From assembly GCA_946800325.1 (NCBI GenBank), contig OX326959.1:35268908-35332907 (forward strand): a DNA stretch of 64,000 bases, in the 5' to 3' direction. A model generated the notes under the pieces. The model was not told the origin of the DNA, made no database searches, and worked only from the letters and a program-made list of their open reading frames with translations. Source of the stretch: Luzula sylvatica. Lineage: Eukaryota; Streptophyta; Magnoliopsida; Poales; Juncaceae. Positions 38,527-47,730 of this stretch are shown piece after piece. A program made the position numbers and the translations under genes. Within the stretch, counting starts at the first letter, position 1, and each line of letters begins with the position of its first letter.

Positions 38527-39036
38527 TAAGTTCTCCTTTTGGCCAAATATTTTCGCCAATATCAGATTTTTTTGACGATCTTCTCTCTTCGCCAGATGTA
38601 TCTTCTGAATTTCACGTGCCAAGGTGATTTTTTTCTCAATTGATGACGTCTCCTATGAATTGAGATAATTTGCTTTTCTAATTTGTGATTATTGTTGAAT
38701 TGGTCGACATTATTCGTTGAGGCTAAATTATCTTGTTTGACATGATCTCAATTTACGAATTGGGGCTAAACTATATTATTTGACTGTTAGTACATAATTT
38801 ACATCTAGTGTCTATTATTTGTTGCATGCTTTGACTGATAGTACATAATTTTTGTAGTTAAGATTAAATCAATATATGTTCAAAATAATTAACATTTATT
38901 TTATTAGAAACACATTCGAGTAATGAAATTCAGCGCACGCATGTTCGTTCAGATTAAATCAATATAATGTTCTTATGTTTTTCAGAATATAGATAGATTA
39001 TGTTTCGGCAACAATGAATGCACGAGAAAAATAATT

Positions 39037-40059
39037 GGGGAATTCTTCAAAAATCCCCCAACTTTTCTGAAAATTCTGAAAAACCCCCTCTACTTTTAAA
39101 AAACCCCCTATCTTTTTTAGATTCTCTCAAAAACCCCCTATATTTTTTGCTTCTTCAAAAACCCCCTAACTTTTTTAGATTCTCTCAAAAACCCCCTATC
39201 TTTTAATTATGTTTTTTTAAAAAATAACCATTATACCCTTTAGTTTTATTTTTTAAATTGCTATAATTAATAAATAATTAATATATATTAAACTATTAAA
39301 AATAAATAATACATGATATTATAATATTATAATAAATAATATATAGTATTAAAATATTATAATAAATAATATATTGATATTAAAATATCATTTTCAACAA
39401 TTATTATAATATTTTAATATCAATATATTATTTATTATAATAATTTATTATAATATTTTAATATCAATAAATTATATATGATATTAAATTATTATAACAT
39501 TTTTATTGATATTTTAATATCAATAAAATTATAAAAAACAAATAATGCATGATATTATATTATTATAACATTTTTATTGATATTTTAATATCAATAAAAT
39601 TATAAAAAATTAATAATGCATGATATTAAAATTAATAATAAATAATACATATATATATTAAATTATTATAATAAATAATATATTGATATTAAAATATTAT
39701 AATAATTGTTGAAAATGATATTTTAATATCAATATATTATTTATTATAATATTTTAATACTATATATTATTTATTATAATATTATAATATCATGTATTAT
39801 TTATTTTTAATTTATTTATAATAGTTTAATATATATTAATTATTTATTAATTATAGAAATTTAAAAAATAAAACTAAAAGGTATAATGGTTATTTTTTTA
39901 AAAACATAATTAAAAGATAGGGGGTTTTTGAGAGAATCTAAAAAAGTTAGGGGGTTTTTGAAGAAGCAAAAAATATAGGGGGTTTTTAAGGGAATCTAAA
40001 AAAGATAGGGGGTTTTTCAGAATTTTCAGAAAAGTTGGGGGGTTTTTGAAGAATTCCCC
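39037..40059. mobile_element. Fold-back element, near-palindromic, 1.02 kb
   Basis: It starts GGGGAATTCTTC and ends GAAGAATTCCCC. The outer ~200 bp of each side are inverted copies built of short tandem blocks: CCCCCTATCTTTTTTAG, ATTCTCTCAAAAA, CTTCTTCAAAAA. The core consists of AT-rich segments (TTGATATTAAAATAT, TATTATAATAATTGTTG) that also occur in inverted pairs, so the single strand could fold as one long hairpin. Flanks ACGAGAAAAAT and ACGAAAAATT may be an imperfect target duplication. Confidence 0.88.
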
Positions 40060-40278
40060 ACGAAAAATTACGCTAAATAAAAACCGGACGAGTTAAATGG
40101 TCGGTTCGGTGCGGTTTAATAAATAAAACCGGCCGGTTTGAACGGTTTTTGACGGTTCTTTTGCATATCCGATCCAACAATCGAACCGAACCGTTTCTTT
40201 GTCCGGGTTCGGTTTTTTTGGTTGAACCGGCCGGTCCGGTCCGGTTTTAAAAACACAGGTTATTTGGATTTGTGTTAA

Positions 40279-40399
40279 ATTCTATGTTGCGCGGATACAA
40301 CAAAAAAATCAAAATCTATCCGTATCCGATACGCGTATCGTATCCTAAATCATATGTTAAATTGTCGTATCGCCGTATCGGCGTATCCGAGCAACATAG
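40279..40399. mobile_element. Short MITE with CTATGTTGC ends
   Basis: CTATGTTGCGCGGATAC at the left is mirrored by GTATCCGAGCAACATAG at the right. GTGTTAA lies directly outside both ends (40272-40278 and 40400-40406). It is related to 2,805-2,933 and inserted into the right arm of nest layer 2. Confidence 0.78.
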
Positions 40400-40761
40400 G
40401 TGTTAATGTTATGTTGTAGATTTCATGTTATGATTTGTTTAGACGTTGTGTTAAATAAAATTCATATACATTATTTTTAGTATAAAAAGTTGTAGCACAA
40501 ATTATAATATATAAAAATTAAAAAATATGACAAAAACTATGTAAAATTACAAATCCGTCTAGTTCCGATTAATCCCCGATTAATTCTTCTAGGCGCTAGA
40601 CTAGCGCCTAGCGATTTCTGTAACATTGGAAATAACAATTGCAATTATGTTACCAATTACATCATATCAAACATTGAGAATTGAGCTATTAGAGTAATTA
40701 CAACTACTAAACTGTCCTATCTACTTCAATCCAAACAGCCCTTAATGTATATATTAATTAT

Positions 40762-41023
40762 GGGAGCTTCTATCATACACCCATTTCCTTATCATACACC
40801 CATTTTCAAGGATATTTGGAGTAATTATCCATTTATGAATATTTAAGGTACGATATCAAATATATTTATCAATTAATGTTTAACTAAATTGGAATTTTTT
40901 GTTGTTCATTTAAACCAAAATTTCCATAAAAAATAATTGTTATGATACACCCTTTTTATAAATATAATTAATTGCTAAAATACCCAAAATACCCTTGTAA
41001 AAGGGTGTATGATAGAACTCCCC
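40762..41023. mobile_element. Mutator-like MITE, 262 bp
   Basis: A perfect 9-bp duplication ATTAATTAT (40753-40761 and 41024-41032) flanks inverted ends GGGAGCTTCTATCATACACCC and (inverted) GGGGAGTTCTATCATACACCC, 19 of 21 equal. A 9-bp duplication is typical of Mutator-like elements. Confidence 0.88.
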
Positions 41024-41032
41024 ATTAATTAT

Positions 41033-41487
41033 ATTAAATTTGTCAATCTTCTGCAGTGCACCATTGATCATGATGTTTGGAATTTGGGTATATCAGAACT
41101 TAACATTTTGATTTTTCTTCTATTTGCCTCCGAGACATTCATGTTATTTGTGCATACAAACTAACTCATCACATTGATTTCATGATAAATTCTTAACAAA
41201 TACGGAGAACTCATAATATTTTATGAACAAGAAATTTATATATACAAAGCAAAAAATATTAACAGTACATTATGCATAACACAATTTCAGAAACTAATAT
41301 ATAAATCTGTTGATCTCTTCATCTTTGTAAGGAAAAAAATTCGTTACACACATACCACCAATCTGCTATTTTCAAGATATATTTTTCTAACATAACCATC
41401 AATAATGATGAACTCAAACAAGACTACAAAATGAAATATTTTTTCGGAATAGAAGCGTTGCAACGAGATATTAGAGGATTACTGAAT
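41033..41487. other. AT-rich DNA between the MULE MITE and the LINE
   Basis: No gene seen. Confidence 0.5.
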
Positions 41488-41632
41488 AAGAATGAAAATT
41501 TTTTTTTTTTTTTTGAAGGATACCCAACCAGCGATCGCTAGCTGTGACTGGTATCATGAGACTTATACAATCACCTCAAAAACTTTACAAAAGTCTTCCT
41601 AAACCTATTACAATCTAAGAAATGTGATCTAA

Positions 41633-43528
41633 TCATAGATATTTTTTCCATTGTAGTGCAAGCTCCATTGCAGAACTTGTGATCATCATTGTAGTCTTCT
41701 TAGCTCCGTCGAAAATCCTACGATTTCGCTCCATCCAAACGCTCCATATTACTGCTGAGATGAGGATATCCCAATGTGGTTTGTCTTCTATTTGAACGAT
41801 TTGGCGCGTTTGTGTCCAAAATTGGAGGACATTTTGATGGTCAAGCTCGGGTAATAGGATGTAATTTGTATAGTTTTGGATTTTGGTCCATATTTCAATT
41901 ATCATTGGGCAATGCATGAACAGGTGGCCTGTCGATTCTTCATTTTTGCAGCACATTACACATCTGACTGGGCCCATAATACCTTTCTTTTGTAGGTTTT
42001 TAGCAGTTAATATTTTATCATGAATAGTTAGCCACATGAAAATTTTAATTTTCTGTGGAATTTTAGCTTTCCATAGATATTTGTACCAATATATTCTTTG
42101 TCCTGGGTCTATAAGAGTATGATAAGCACTCTTGGTGGAAAATATATTATCTGACGTCCATTTCCAACTAGGGTTAGGGGACGTATTAGTTGATATTGTG
42201 TAGAAAGGTAAAATTTTGATAAGATCTTTTATGAAGAAGGATGTTTTTGTTGATTTAATTGTTATTAGGTCTCTAGCATTCGAAATATTATATATTCGGT
42301 ATATCCATTTTGTCCATAGTGATTCTTTTTGGTAATCCAGTTTCCATAACCATTTTGTTAGAAGTGCGTCGTTTTGAGTTTGTAAGTTTTTGATACCTAG
42401 ACCTCCGAATTTTTGAGGGAGACATACTTTTTCCCATTTAGCTAGTGCATTTATGGGCGAGATTTTTTCTTTTCCCTTCCAGAAGAAAGCACGTGTGATT
42501 CTTTCTAGTTGTTTAATTAACCATTTTGGTAATTTGAGGCCTTGCATCAGGTGATTTGGTAGAGCCGCAAGAACAGAGTTTATGAGTGTGTGTCTACCAC
42601 CAGATGACAGGAATTTTCCTTGCCACGCTGCTACTTTTGTTTGGAATTTATTTATTAGGGGTGTCCATGTAGAGATACTCGGTTTATTAATCGTTAGTGG
42701 AAAACCTAAGTATGTCATGGGAAGGGATTGTATTTCGCATCTGACTATACTTGCTATATGGTTATGTAAGTGATCAGGTATTGCAATTGGTAAGAAACTG
42801 CTTTTCTCCCAATTGATTTGCAACCCGGATATTTGACAGAAAAAATCAAGGGTTTTGGTTAGAATTTTTAGATTATGTGGGTGAGCCTCTAAGAAGATGA
42901 TTGTATCATCTGCATACTGTAGAGGTATCGGTGTTAGTTTTGCAGGTGATGTAAGTATCGATTTTAAATTATTGATAGTTTGTTGTAGTGCATCGACTAC
43001 TAAGTTAAATAATAAGGGGGATAAGGGATCGCCCTGGCGGAGTCCACGTTTATGCTTAATATAGGTTCCAATTGATCCATTAATTTTTATAGCTGATGCA
43101 GAAGATTGTAGGAGCTGTAGAATCCATGTTATCCATTTAGATGGAAATCCGCGGGTTATCATTATTTTTACAAGAAAGTTCCATGAAATGTTATCGAAAG
43201 CTTTTCTAAAATCAATTTTAAGCATTATAGCTGGAATCTTGTTTTTGTGTAGATGTGTTAATATCTCTCTTGTTGCTATATATGTCTCTATTATTGATCT
43301 TTTTTCTATAAATGCTGTTTGATTAGTACTAATAAGGGAGTTCATGTGACTTTTAAGTCTCGTGGCTAGAACTTTTGTGATAATTTTTATTGGTGTGTTT
43401 ATACAGCTTATAGGTCTAAAATCATTTGTGGTTTTGAGACCATCTTTCTTAGGAATCATTGTTATTGTGGCATTATTTATAGGGGAAAGATCTATTGTAT
43501 TATTATTGAACTCATCAATAATTTTCAT
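41633..43528 (-). CDS. LINE ORF2, reverse transcriptase and zf-RVT part
   Basis: 631 aa from an internal ATG; this is codon 488 onward of a 1,118-residue ORF2 in one frame with 43550-44989. The reverse transcriptase shows TMIPKKDG, RPISCINTPIKIITKVLA, KIDFRKAFDNISW, RGLRQGDPLSPLLF and the catalytic QYADDT box. The C-terminal zf-RVT domain shows WKAKIPQKIKIFMWL, then CVMCCKNEESTGHLFMHC. All catalytic motifs are intact; only the upstream stop separates it from the endonuclease. Confidence 0.94.
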   Translation of the reverse strand: MKIIDEFNNNTIDLSPINNATITMIPKKDGLKTTNDFRPISCINTPIKIITKVLATRLKSHMNSLISTNQTAFIEKRSIIETYIATREILTHLHKNKIPAIMLKIDFRKAFDNISWNFLVKIMITRGFPSKWITWILQLLQSSASAIKINGSIGTYIKHKRGLRQGDPLSPLLFNLVVDALQQTINNLKSILTSPAKLTPIPLQYADDTIIFLEAHPHNLKILTKTLDFFCQISGLQINWEKSSFLPIAIPDHLHNHIASIVRCEIQSLPMTYLGFPLTINKPSISTWTPLINKFQTKVAAWQGKFLSSGGRHTLINSVLAALPNHLMQGLKLPKWLIKQLERITRAFFWKGKEKISPINALAKWEKVCLPQKFGGLGIKNLQTQNDALLTKWLWKLDYQKESLWTKWIYRIYNISNARDLITIKSTKTSFFIKDLIKILPFYTISTNTSPNPSWKWTSDNIFSTKSAYHTLIDPGQRIYWYKYLWKAKIPQKIKIFMWLTIHDKILTAKNLQKKGIMGPVRCVMCCKNEESTGHLFMHCPMIIEIWTKIQNYTNYILLPELDHQNVLQFWTQTRQIVQIEDKPHWDILISAVIWSVWMERNRRIFDGAKKTTMMITSSAMELALQWKKYL

Positions 43529-43549
43529 GTAATTGTCTTTTAGGATTAG

Positions 43550-44989
43550 TCAGTATTTTTGGAAAAATTCGGCAGGTACCCCATCAGGCCCAGATGATTT
43601 ACCCTTCTGGAGATGGGATATTGCATTACTTACTTCCATTTCATTGATAGGGTCTCCTAGGCACATCAATTCTGATTGATTAGATCTTGGATATAGGGAT
43701 TGTATGTCATAATCTACATTCTCTGTGTATTCTGTTCCTAATATCTCTTTGTAATATGACGAAAAGACTTGTAGTATTTCTCTTGTGTCTGTAGTTGTGG
43801 TGTTGTTTCCGAGATTTATTTTAGATATATAGTTATTTTGCTGTCTTAGTGTTGCAAGTGCATGAAAATATGCTGTATTTTTATCCCCCATTTTTAACCA
43901 TGTACACGACGATCTCTGCTGCCATTTTTTCTCTTGGTTGTCGCAGATTTCGTTAAGTTTTTCTTTTAGAGAGATTCGTAATTTTCGTTCCAAGGTTGAA
44001 AGTTGGTTAAGTTCTTCTTTATGATCTAGTGCTTGGATAAAGAAGGCACATCTATTCATGGTTGAATCCTGTGAGTTAAATTTTTCTTCGGCCCAATCGA
44101 TTATTTGGGCTTTTACATATTTCATTTTATTAGAGAAGTGTAATGTATTGTTTGTATCCATATTTGTTTGTTTTACCCATGTTTCTGATATAATTGTGTT
44201 GACTTCTTCATATGACAACCAAAAGCGTTCTAAGGGCTTAATTTTGTTGAACCTCCTATTTATGTGATCTGTTATGGTGAGTTTTATAGGGCAATGGTCA
44301 GATGTAGTTAATGGCAAATCTATAAGAGAAAATTTTTTACTCGAGTTTATCAAATGTAGAGAAATAAAGACTCTGTCTAATTTTGAGTGTGTGGGTTTCG
44401 GTTGATTATTATTCCATGTGAATTGTCTTCCTTGAAGTGGGATTTCAAATAAGTTTTTTTCGTTTATTGTGTGATTAAATTCTGTGATAAGTCGGTAATC
44501 AGGGTTATTACTAGTTGTTTCGTTATGATCTCTGATTATGTTAAAATCGCCAACCAAAATCCAAGGTAATCTAAAGGTGTCATTTATTTGACCAAATTCT
44601 TCAAAGAATCTAAGTTTATTCCTTCTGGTACTAGGTCCATAAATATTTGATATTAGTATTTGGGAATCATTCCTGTCTTTCAATATTACATTTAAAGAGA
44701 ATTCAGTTTCGAAGGTGTGTATTAATGTGTAGGCAAGGGTCCATGTTGTAATTAATCCACCTTTTGAGCCATTAGGATTTTTAAAAGCAAATTGTTTAAA
44801 TTTTGAGGAGCATATTGATCTGATAGTAAAGAAATTAGGATTAGATATTTTAGTCTCTTGTAAACAACAAACGCTTGTGGATGCTTCCCTAATGGATGCT
44901 TTAACCACGTTGCGTTTATCAATTTGACCTAACCCCCTAACGTTCCATGAAAGGATACTAATATTGTTCATACACGACATAATAACCAT
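43550..44989 (-). CDS. LINE ORF2, endonuclease part (stopped)
   Basis: 479 aa to a TGA at 43550-43552. The N-terminal apurinic/apyrimidinic-type endonuclease domain shows SWNVRGLG, CLQETK, WILVGDFN and TSDHCPIKL. It nicks target DNA to prime reverse transcription. The tail GPDGVPAEFFQKY leads into the reverse transcriptase. TGA replaces what is normally an aromatic residue (FFQKYW...), consistent with TGG to TGA. The same frame continues beyond it. Confidence 0.92.
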   Translation of the reverse strand: MVIMSCMNNISILSWNVRGLGQIDKRNVVKASIREASTSVCCLQETKISNPNFFTIRSICSSKFKQFAFKNPNGSKGGLITTWTLAYTLIHTFETEFSLNVILKDRNDSQILISNIYGPSTRRNKLRFFEEFGQINDTFRLPWILVGDFNIIRDHNETTSNNPDYRLITEFNHTINEKNLFEIPLQGRQFTWNNNQPKPTHSKLDRVFISLHLINSSKKFSLIDLPLTTSDHCPIKLTITDHINRRFNKIKPLERFWLSYEEVNTIISETWVKQTNMDTNNTLHFSNKMKYVKAQIIDWAEEKFNSQDSTMNRCAFFIQALDHKEELNQLSTLERKLRISLKEKLNEICDNQEKKWQQRSSCTWLKMGDKNTAYFHALATLRQQNNYISKINLGNNTTTTDTREILQVFSSYYKEILGTEYTENVDYDIQSLYPRSNQSELMCLGDPINEMEVSNAISHLQKGKSSGPDGVPAEFFQKY

Positions 44990-45076
44990 TATAAAATTAA
45001 AGATAAAGCCCTAATATAGCTAGGGTAAGCGAGTGATCCCATAGTGTTGATCACTTTTGTTTTGAAGAATAGTTCT

Positions 45077-46087
45077 TCATTTTCCATTCTTTGCAACATC
45101 AGTGGAGTGTATCTCAGTTGCCAGTTCCATGGAGATCACTTCAGTCTCTGCCATGACTTCATTCTCTGGCATGGTCTCAGTCATAGTCTCATCGTGTCCA
45201 CCTTCTGTGATCATTAAGTTTTTATTAGTATTTAGAGAGTTATATTGATCGTTTAATTGATATGGTTGTTTGTTATAGTTTATATTCATCATGTGAAGGG
45301 CAGTTTTTTTTGATGTTTCTAGGATACCACAAAATTGTTGTATCTTTGATATTGTTTCTAGTGATAATTCTTCAGGATGCATCATATCTTCATTCAATAT
45401 ATTTAATAGGTTGGCCTCTTTGAGTGACTTTTTAAGCCTTATACTAATGATATCTCTAGGTTTATTCTTTCTGTTATAGGGGCCAGGGATGGATCCATCA
45501 TGAAATTGTTTAGGTTTTTTAATTCTTGATGATTTCCTAGTATTCATGATAATTGATTTTTTCTTGTGTTTCCTATTAAGTATTGCACTATCGATATGAT
45601 TTATTTTCGAAACTTTAGAAAGAGGGGTTATACCTTCCTCGTAGTCCAGAAGATCTTCGTCGAGCTCGTCATCTCCATAGTCCTCCAGATCATCTTGTTC
45701 ATCGTACTCCTCAAGCTCTTCATCTCCATAATCCTCTACGAGTTCTCTGTTGTCCGTCTCACCATGAGTCAGCTCTAGATTCGGTGTGGCGTCCTTGGAT
45801 CCCAGGTGGTCTTCGAGAGCTTGGATTATTGGTTGAGTCGCCTTCTTCGGTGTAGCTGTGGTGTCGGGATTCCTGTCTTGGTCGATAATGGATACGGTGT
45901 TTATTTGTGGTATTGCAATTGCTTTTGCAGATTGGGCCACTGTTTTGATTTGTAATGGCCCATTACTGTTCATTGCTTTCGCCACCTTTTCCATATCAAG
46001 AGTTTTTTTCGGTGGGTCCACCATTTTGGCTTTTCCCTTGCGTTGTCTTTCTCTCTGGGCTCTGTCATTTTCTTCCTGGCCTGTCAT
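45077..46087 (-). CDS. LINE ORF1 C-terminal part, acidic, frameshifted from ORF1
   Basis: 336 aa counted from an internal ATG. The frame is open upstream to the C6 run at 46,290, so the real product would be the tail of ORF1 (about 862 aa in total if the shift is bridged). It has an Arg/Lys-rich start, a strongly acidic middle (EDYGDEELEEYDEQDDLEDY) and a basic patch (TRKSSRIKKPKQ). No known domain is recognised. It ends 87 bp before ORF2, in the same frame as ORF2. Confidence 0.7.
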   Translation of the reverse strand: MTGQEENDRAQRERQRKGKAKMVDPPKKTLDMEKVAKAMNSNGPLQIKTVAQSAKAIAIPQINTVSIIDQDRNPDTTATPKKATQPIIQALEDHLGSKDATPNLELTHGETDNRELVEDYGDEELEEYDEQDDLEDYGDDELDEDLLDYEEGITPLSKVSKINHIDSAILNRKHKKKSIIMNTRKSSRIKKPKQFHDGSIPGPYNRKNKPRDIISIRLKKSLKEANLLNILNEDMMHPEELSLETISKIQQFCGILETSKKTALHMMNINYNKQPYQLNDQYNSLNTNKNLMITEGGHDETMTETMPENEVMAETEVISMELATEIHSTDVAKNGK

Positions 46088-46248
46088 CTGAGAATTTTGC
46101 GTACGTTCAGATTGAACAGTGGTACGAGATACAGTTGTTGTCTGGACCGATATGTGGTGATTCGAATTGTTTTCGGTACCGCTGTTTGGTACCGGTTCGT
46201 TTGGTGCATGGTTTGGTTCCGGCGAGTTATCGTTGAATAGCCATCTAT

Positions 46249-47664
46249 TCAGAATCCGGTTGAAGTGTTCCTTTGTCGGAGTCGGGTCAGGGGGGTATAG
46301 GTTGTTATTGGCTCAATGATTGTGCTCACCACCTCGACTCTTATTTTCTGTGCTTGACCCCCCACAATGGCAACGATATTTTCTGGTATTAGTGAAAGAT
46401 TTGTTGTAGCAATTACTACCCTCAATCTTTCAACGGTTGTGAGATTTGTTAGGGGGCCGTGATGTAGCATTATGCCAAACGAACCGAGTAGTACTGTAAG
46501 TTCATCCATGCACCAAGCATGTAGAGGGAGATTATACAAATCTAGCCAAGCTTTATATTTTAGGGTTAAGGGGATAGCTTCGATTGAAGTTTCCCATGGA
46601 TATAGTAAGTAGTGTTGGTCTGTGATTAAAGAGATGTCTGTTGAGAGTAATTCTTCTCTCGGTATATCTTCAGATAATGCAAGGATATACCGGTTATCAC
46701 CCCAGTAAACAAGATCAAATGTTGTATTCCATGGCCATACTTGTTGTATAAGTTGGCGAAGTGTGAATAAATTATGATTTTTAACTAACCTTCCATCTAT
46801 TACAATGGCTCGACGTAGTCTGTTCATCTCGGCCATGTGCTTCGCAGATTGTCTGAGGAAACAACCCACTGACTTGGTTCTATCTGCCGGCATGGACTGG
46901 CTGCCCGGTGTGCCTCTCGGTTCGAGTGGACTCGGCGGGAAGGTAGGAGGTTGAGCTAGTCTATTAGATGTTCGGTTGTTGTAGGTACGTGAGTGTCTTG
47001 GTGCATGTGCCCTCGCAGTAGGGCAATCCCGCTCATTATGTCCCACTCCGGTGCATATTTTGCATCTGCTAGGGCCACGGCAGTTGGCGGTCAAGTGGCC
47101 ATATTTGAAGCAGTTGTTGCATTGTACACTCCGAGCAGGGTTACGAGAGCTAGCTGCTGGCATGGGAGGATGCTCAGTTGCCAATGGGCCTGTGTTGGAG
47201 TTTCTCACAGTGGTATTGATGGAGTTGGCCGGGGTCTGGCCATGGGGAGGTGAGCTAGCGATGTTAGGCTCGGGTGGGAGAAGGTTTGCAGGAAGTTCTC
47301 CTCTGGTGACTCGTGCATAGCTTCGTCCAGTGGATACAACTCGGTTAATGGAGGCTGGTGGTATGGGGTGCGGTGGAGGTACATTGGTGATGGGGCGGTT
47401 TGAGTTGTTGCCATTGCCAGATCTTGCCGGAGCTTTTGCTACCCAACGAGATTGCATTTTGAGTGGATGTGTGTTCAGGTTTTGATATTTAGGTTTAGGG
47501 TTTTGATTGCGGCGTGAAGAGGAAAGGTAGTTGTAGGTGTATTTGTATGGGGTGTATAGGTGCTGTTGCCTAGCTGGTTTTTTGTCTTGTACCCGGTACC
47601 AGCCGTCAGCCATCGGTACCGTCCAGGTCCTTCCTCTGCCTCGCCATGAAATCGCCTTCTCCAT
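46249..47664 (-). CDS. LINE ORF1, RNA-binding protein with two CCHC knuckles
   Basis: 471 aa. Residues ~182-214 contain two zinc knuckles, CNNCFKYGHLTANC and CKICTGVGHNERDC, which bind retrotransposon RNA. A C-terminal region (~300-450; KAWLDLYNLPLHAW, PENIVAIVGG) resembles the nucleic-acid-binding domain (DUF4283-like) of plant LINE ORF1. The usual plant order is DUF4283 first and knuckle last; here it is reversed. The frame ends at 46249, but the -1 frame continues sensibly (KEHFNRILNRWLFNDNSPEP) from a C6 run (46290-46295), so the C-terminus is cut off by a frameshift. Confidence 0.85.
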   Translation of the reverse strand: MEKAISWRGRGRTWTVPMADGWYRVQDKKPARQQHLYTPYKYTYNYLSSSRRNQNPKPKYQNLNTHPLKMQSRWVAKAPARSGNGNNSNRPITNVPPPHPIPPASINRVVSTGRSYARVTRGELPANLLPPEPNIASSPPHGQTPANSINTTVRNSNTGPLATEHPPMPAASSRNPARSVQCNNCFKYGHLTANCRGPSRCKICTGVGHNERDCPTARAHAPRHSRTYNNRTSNRLAQPPTFPPSPLEPRGTPGSQSMPADRTKSVGCFLRQSAKHMAEMNRLRRAIVIDGRLVKNHNLFTLRQLIQQVWPWNTTFDLVYWGDNRYILALSEDIPREELLSTDISLITDQHYLLYPWETSIEAIPLTLKYKAWLDLYNLPLHAWCMDELTVLLGSFGIMLHHGPLTNLTTVERLRVVIATTNLSLIPENIVAIVGGQAQKIRVEVVSTIIEPITTYTPLTRLRQRNTSTGF

Positions 47665-47730
47665 CCCCTCTTTGTAAAACGAATATTCTTGAAAAAGTTA
47701 ATTGATTAGTTGAAAAGAAGAATGAAAATT

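Larger units (their letters stand above)
21955..40258. mobile_element. Nest layer 3: large hAT-like element carrying gene fragments
   Basis: The left end CAATGTTTTTAAAACCGAATC (21,955) pairs with the right end, inverted CTGTGTTTTTAAAACCGGAC (to 40,258). Subterminal CCGGTT motifs are dense on both sides. The flanking 8-mers are ATTATTTG (21947-21954) and GTTATTTG (40259-40266), 7 of 8 equal. It contains an RPSA exon fragment, fold-back elements, fragments of helicase, AIM1 and chorismate synthase genes, and a minisatellite. No transposase is seen. Either one large hAT captured this cargo, or a small hAT MITE received later insertions. Confidence 0.7.
21703..40628. mobile_element. Nest layer 2: hAT MITE split by an 18.3-kb insertion
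   Basis: The left end CAAGGTTCTAAAAATCGGC (21,703) and the right end GCGATTTCTGTAACATTG (to 40,628) belong to the same family as the intact MITE at 14,418-15,170. The flanking 8-mers are AAAATAAC (21695-21702) and GAAATAAC (40629-40636), 7 of 8 equal. The outer pieces (about 244 + 362 bp) add to about 0.6 kb, close to the intact 753 bp. Confidence 0.72.
20759..40741. mobile_element. Nest layer 1: PIF/Harbinger-like element, split
   Basis: The left end GGGGTTGTTTGGATAG at 20,759 is mirrored by ...ATCCAAACAGCCC ending at 40,741, with TTA outside both ends (20,756-20,758 and 40,742-40,744). This fits PIF/Harbinger. Removing the inner layers leaves about 1.04 kb, a normal MITE size, comparable with the 1.28-kb relative at 37,247-38,526. 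The inverted repeats differ by one base insertion and the 3-bp duplication is weak evidence alone; the matched inner layers make the pairing credible. Confidence 0.55.
41499..47717 (-). mobile_element. Nearly full-length L1-type LINE, 6.2 kb
   Basis: The 13-bp target duplication AAGAATGAAAATT lies at 41488-41500 and 47718-47730. The 3' end (minus strand) is an A-tail, the T-run to 41,514. Reading from 47,717: a ~53-bp leader, ORF1 with two CCHC knuckles, an acidic ORF1 extension in another frame, then ORF2 with AP endonuclease, reverse transcriptase and zf-RVT domains. Only one frameshift and one internal stop are visible, so insertion seems recent. The target duplication overlaps the first two T of the tail. 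Confidence 0.95.

Noticed and set aside
42582..42773. Plus-strand frames inside the LINE (also 44,058, 45,566, 45,858, 46,993)
   Set aside because: Antisense shadows of LINE ORF1 and ORF2.
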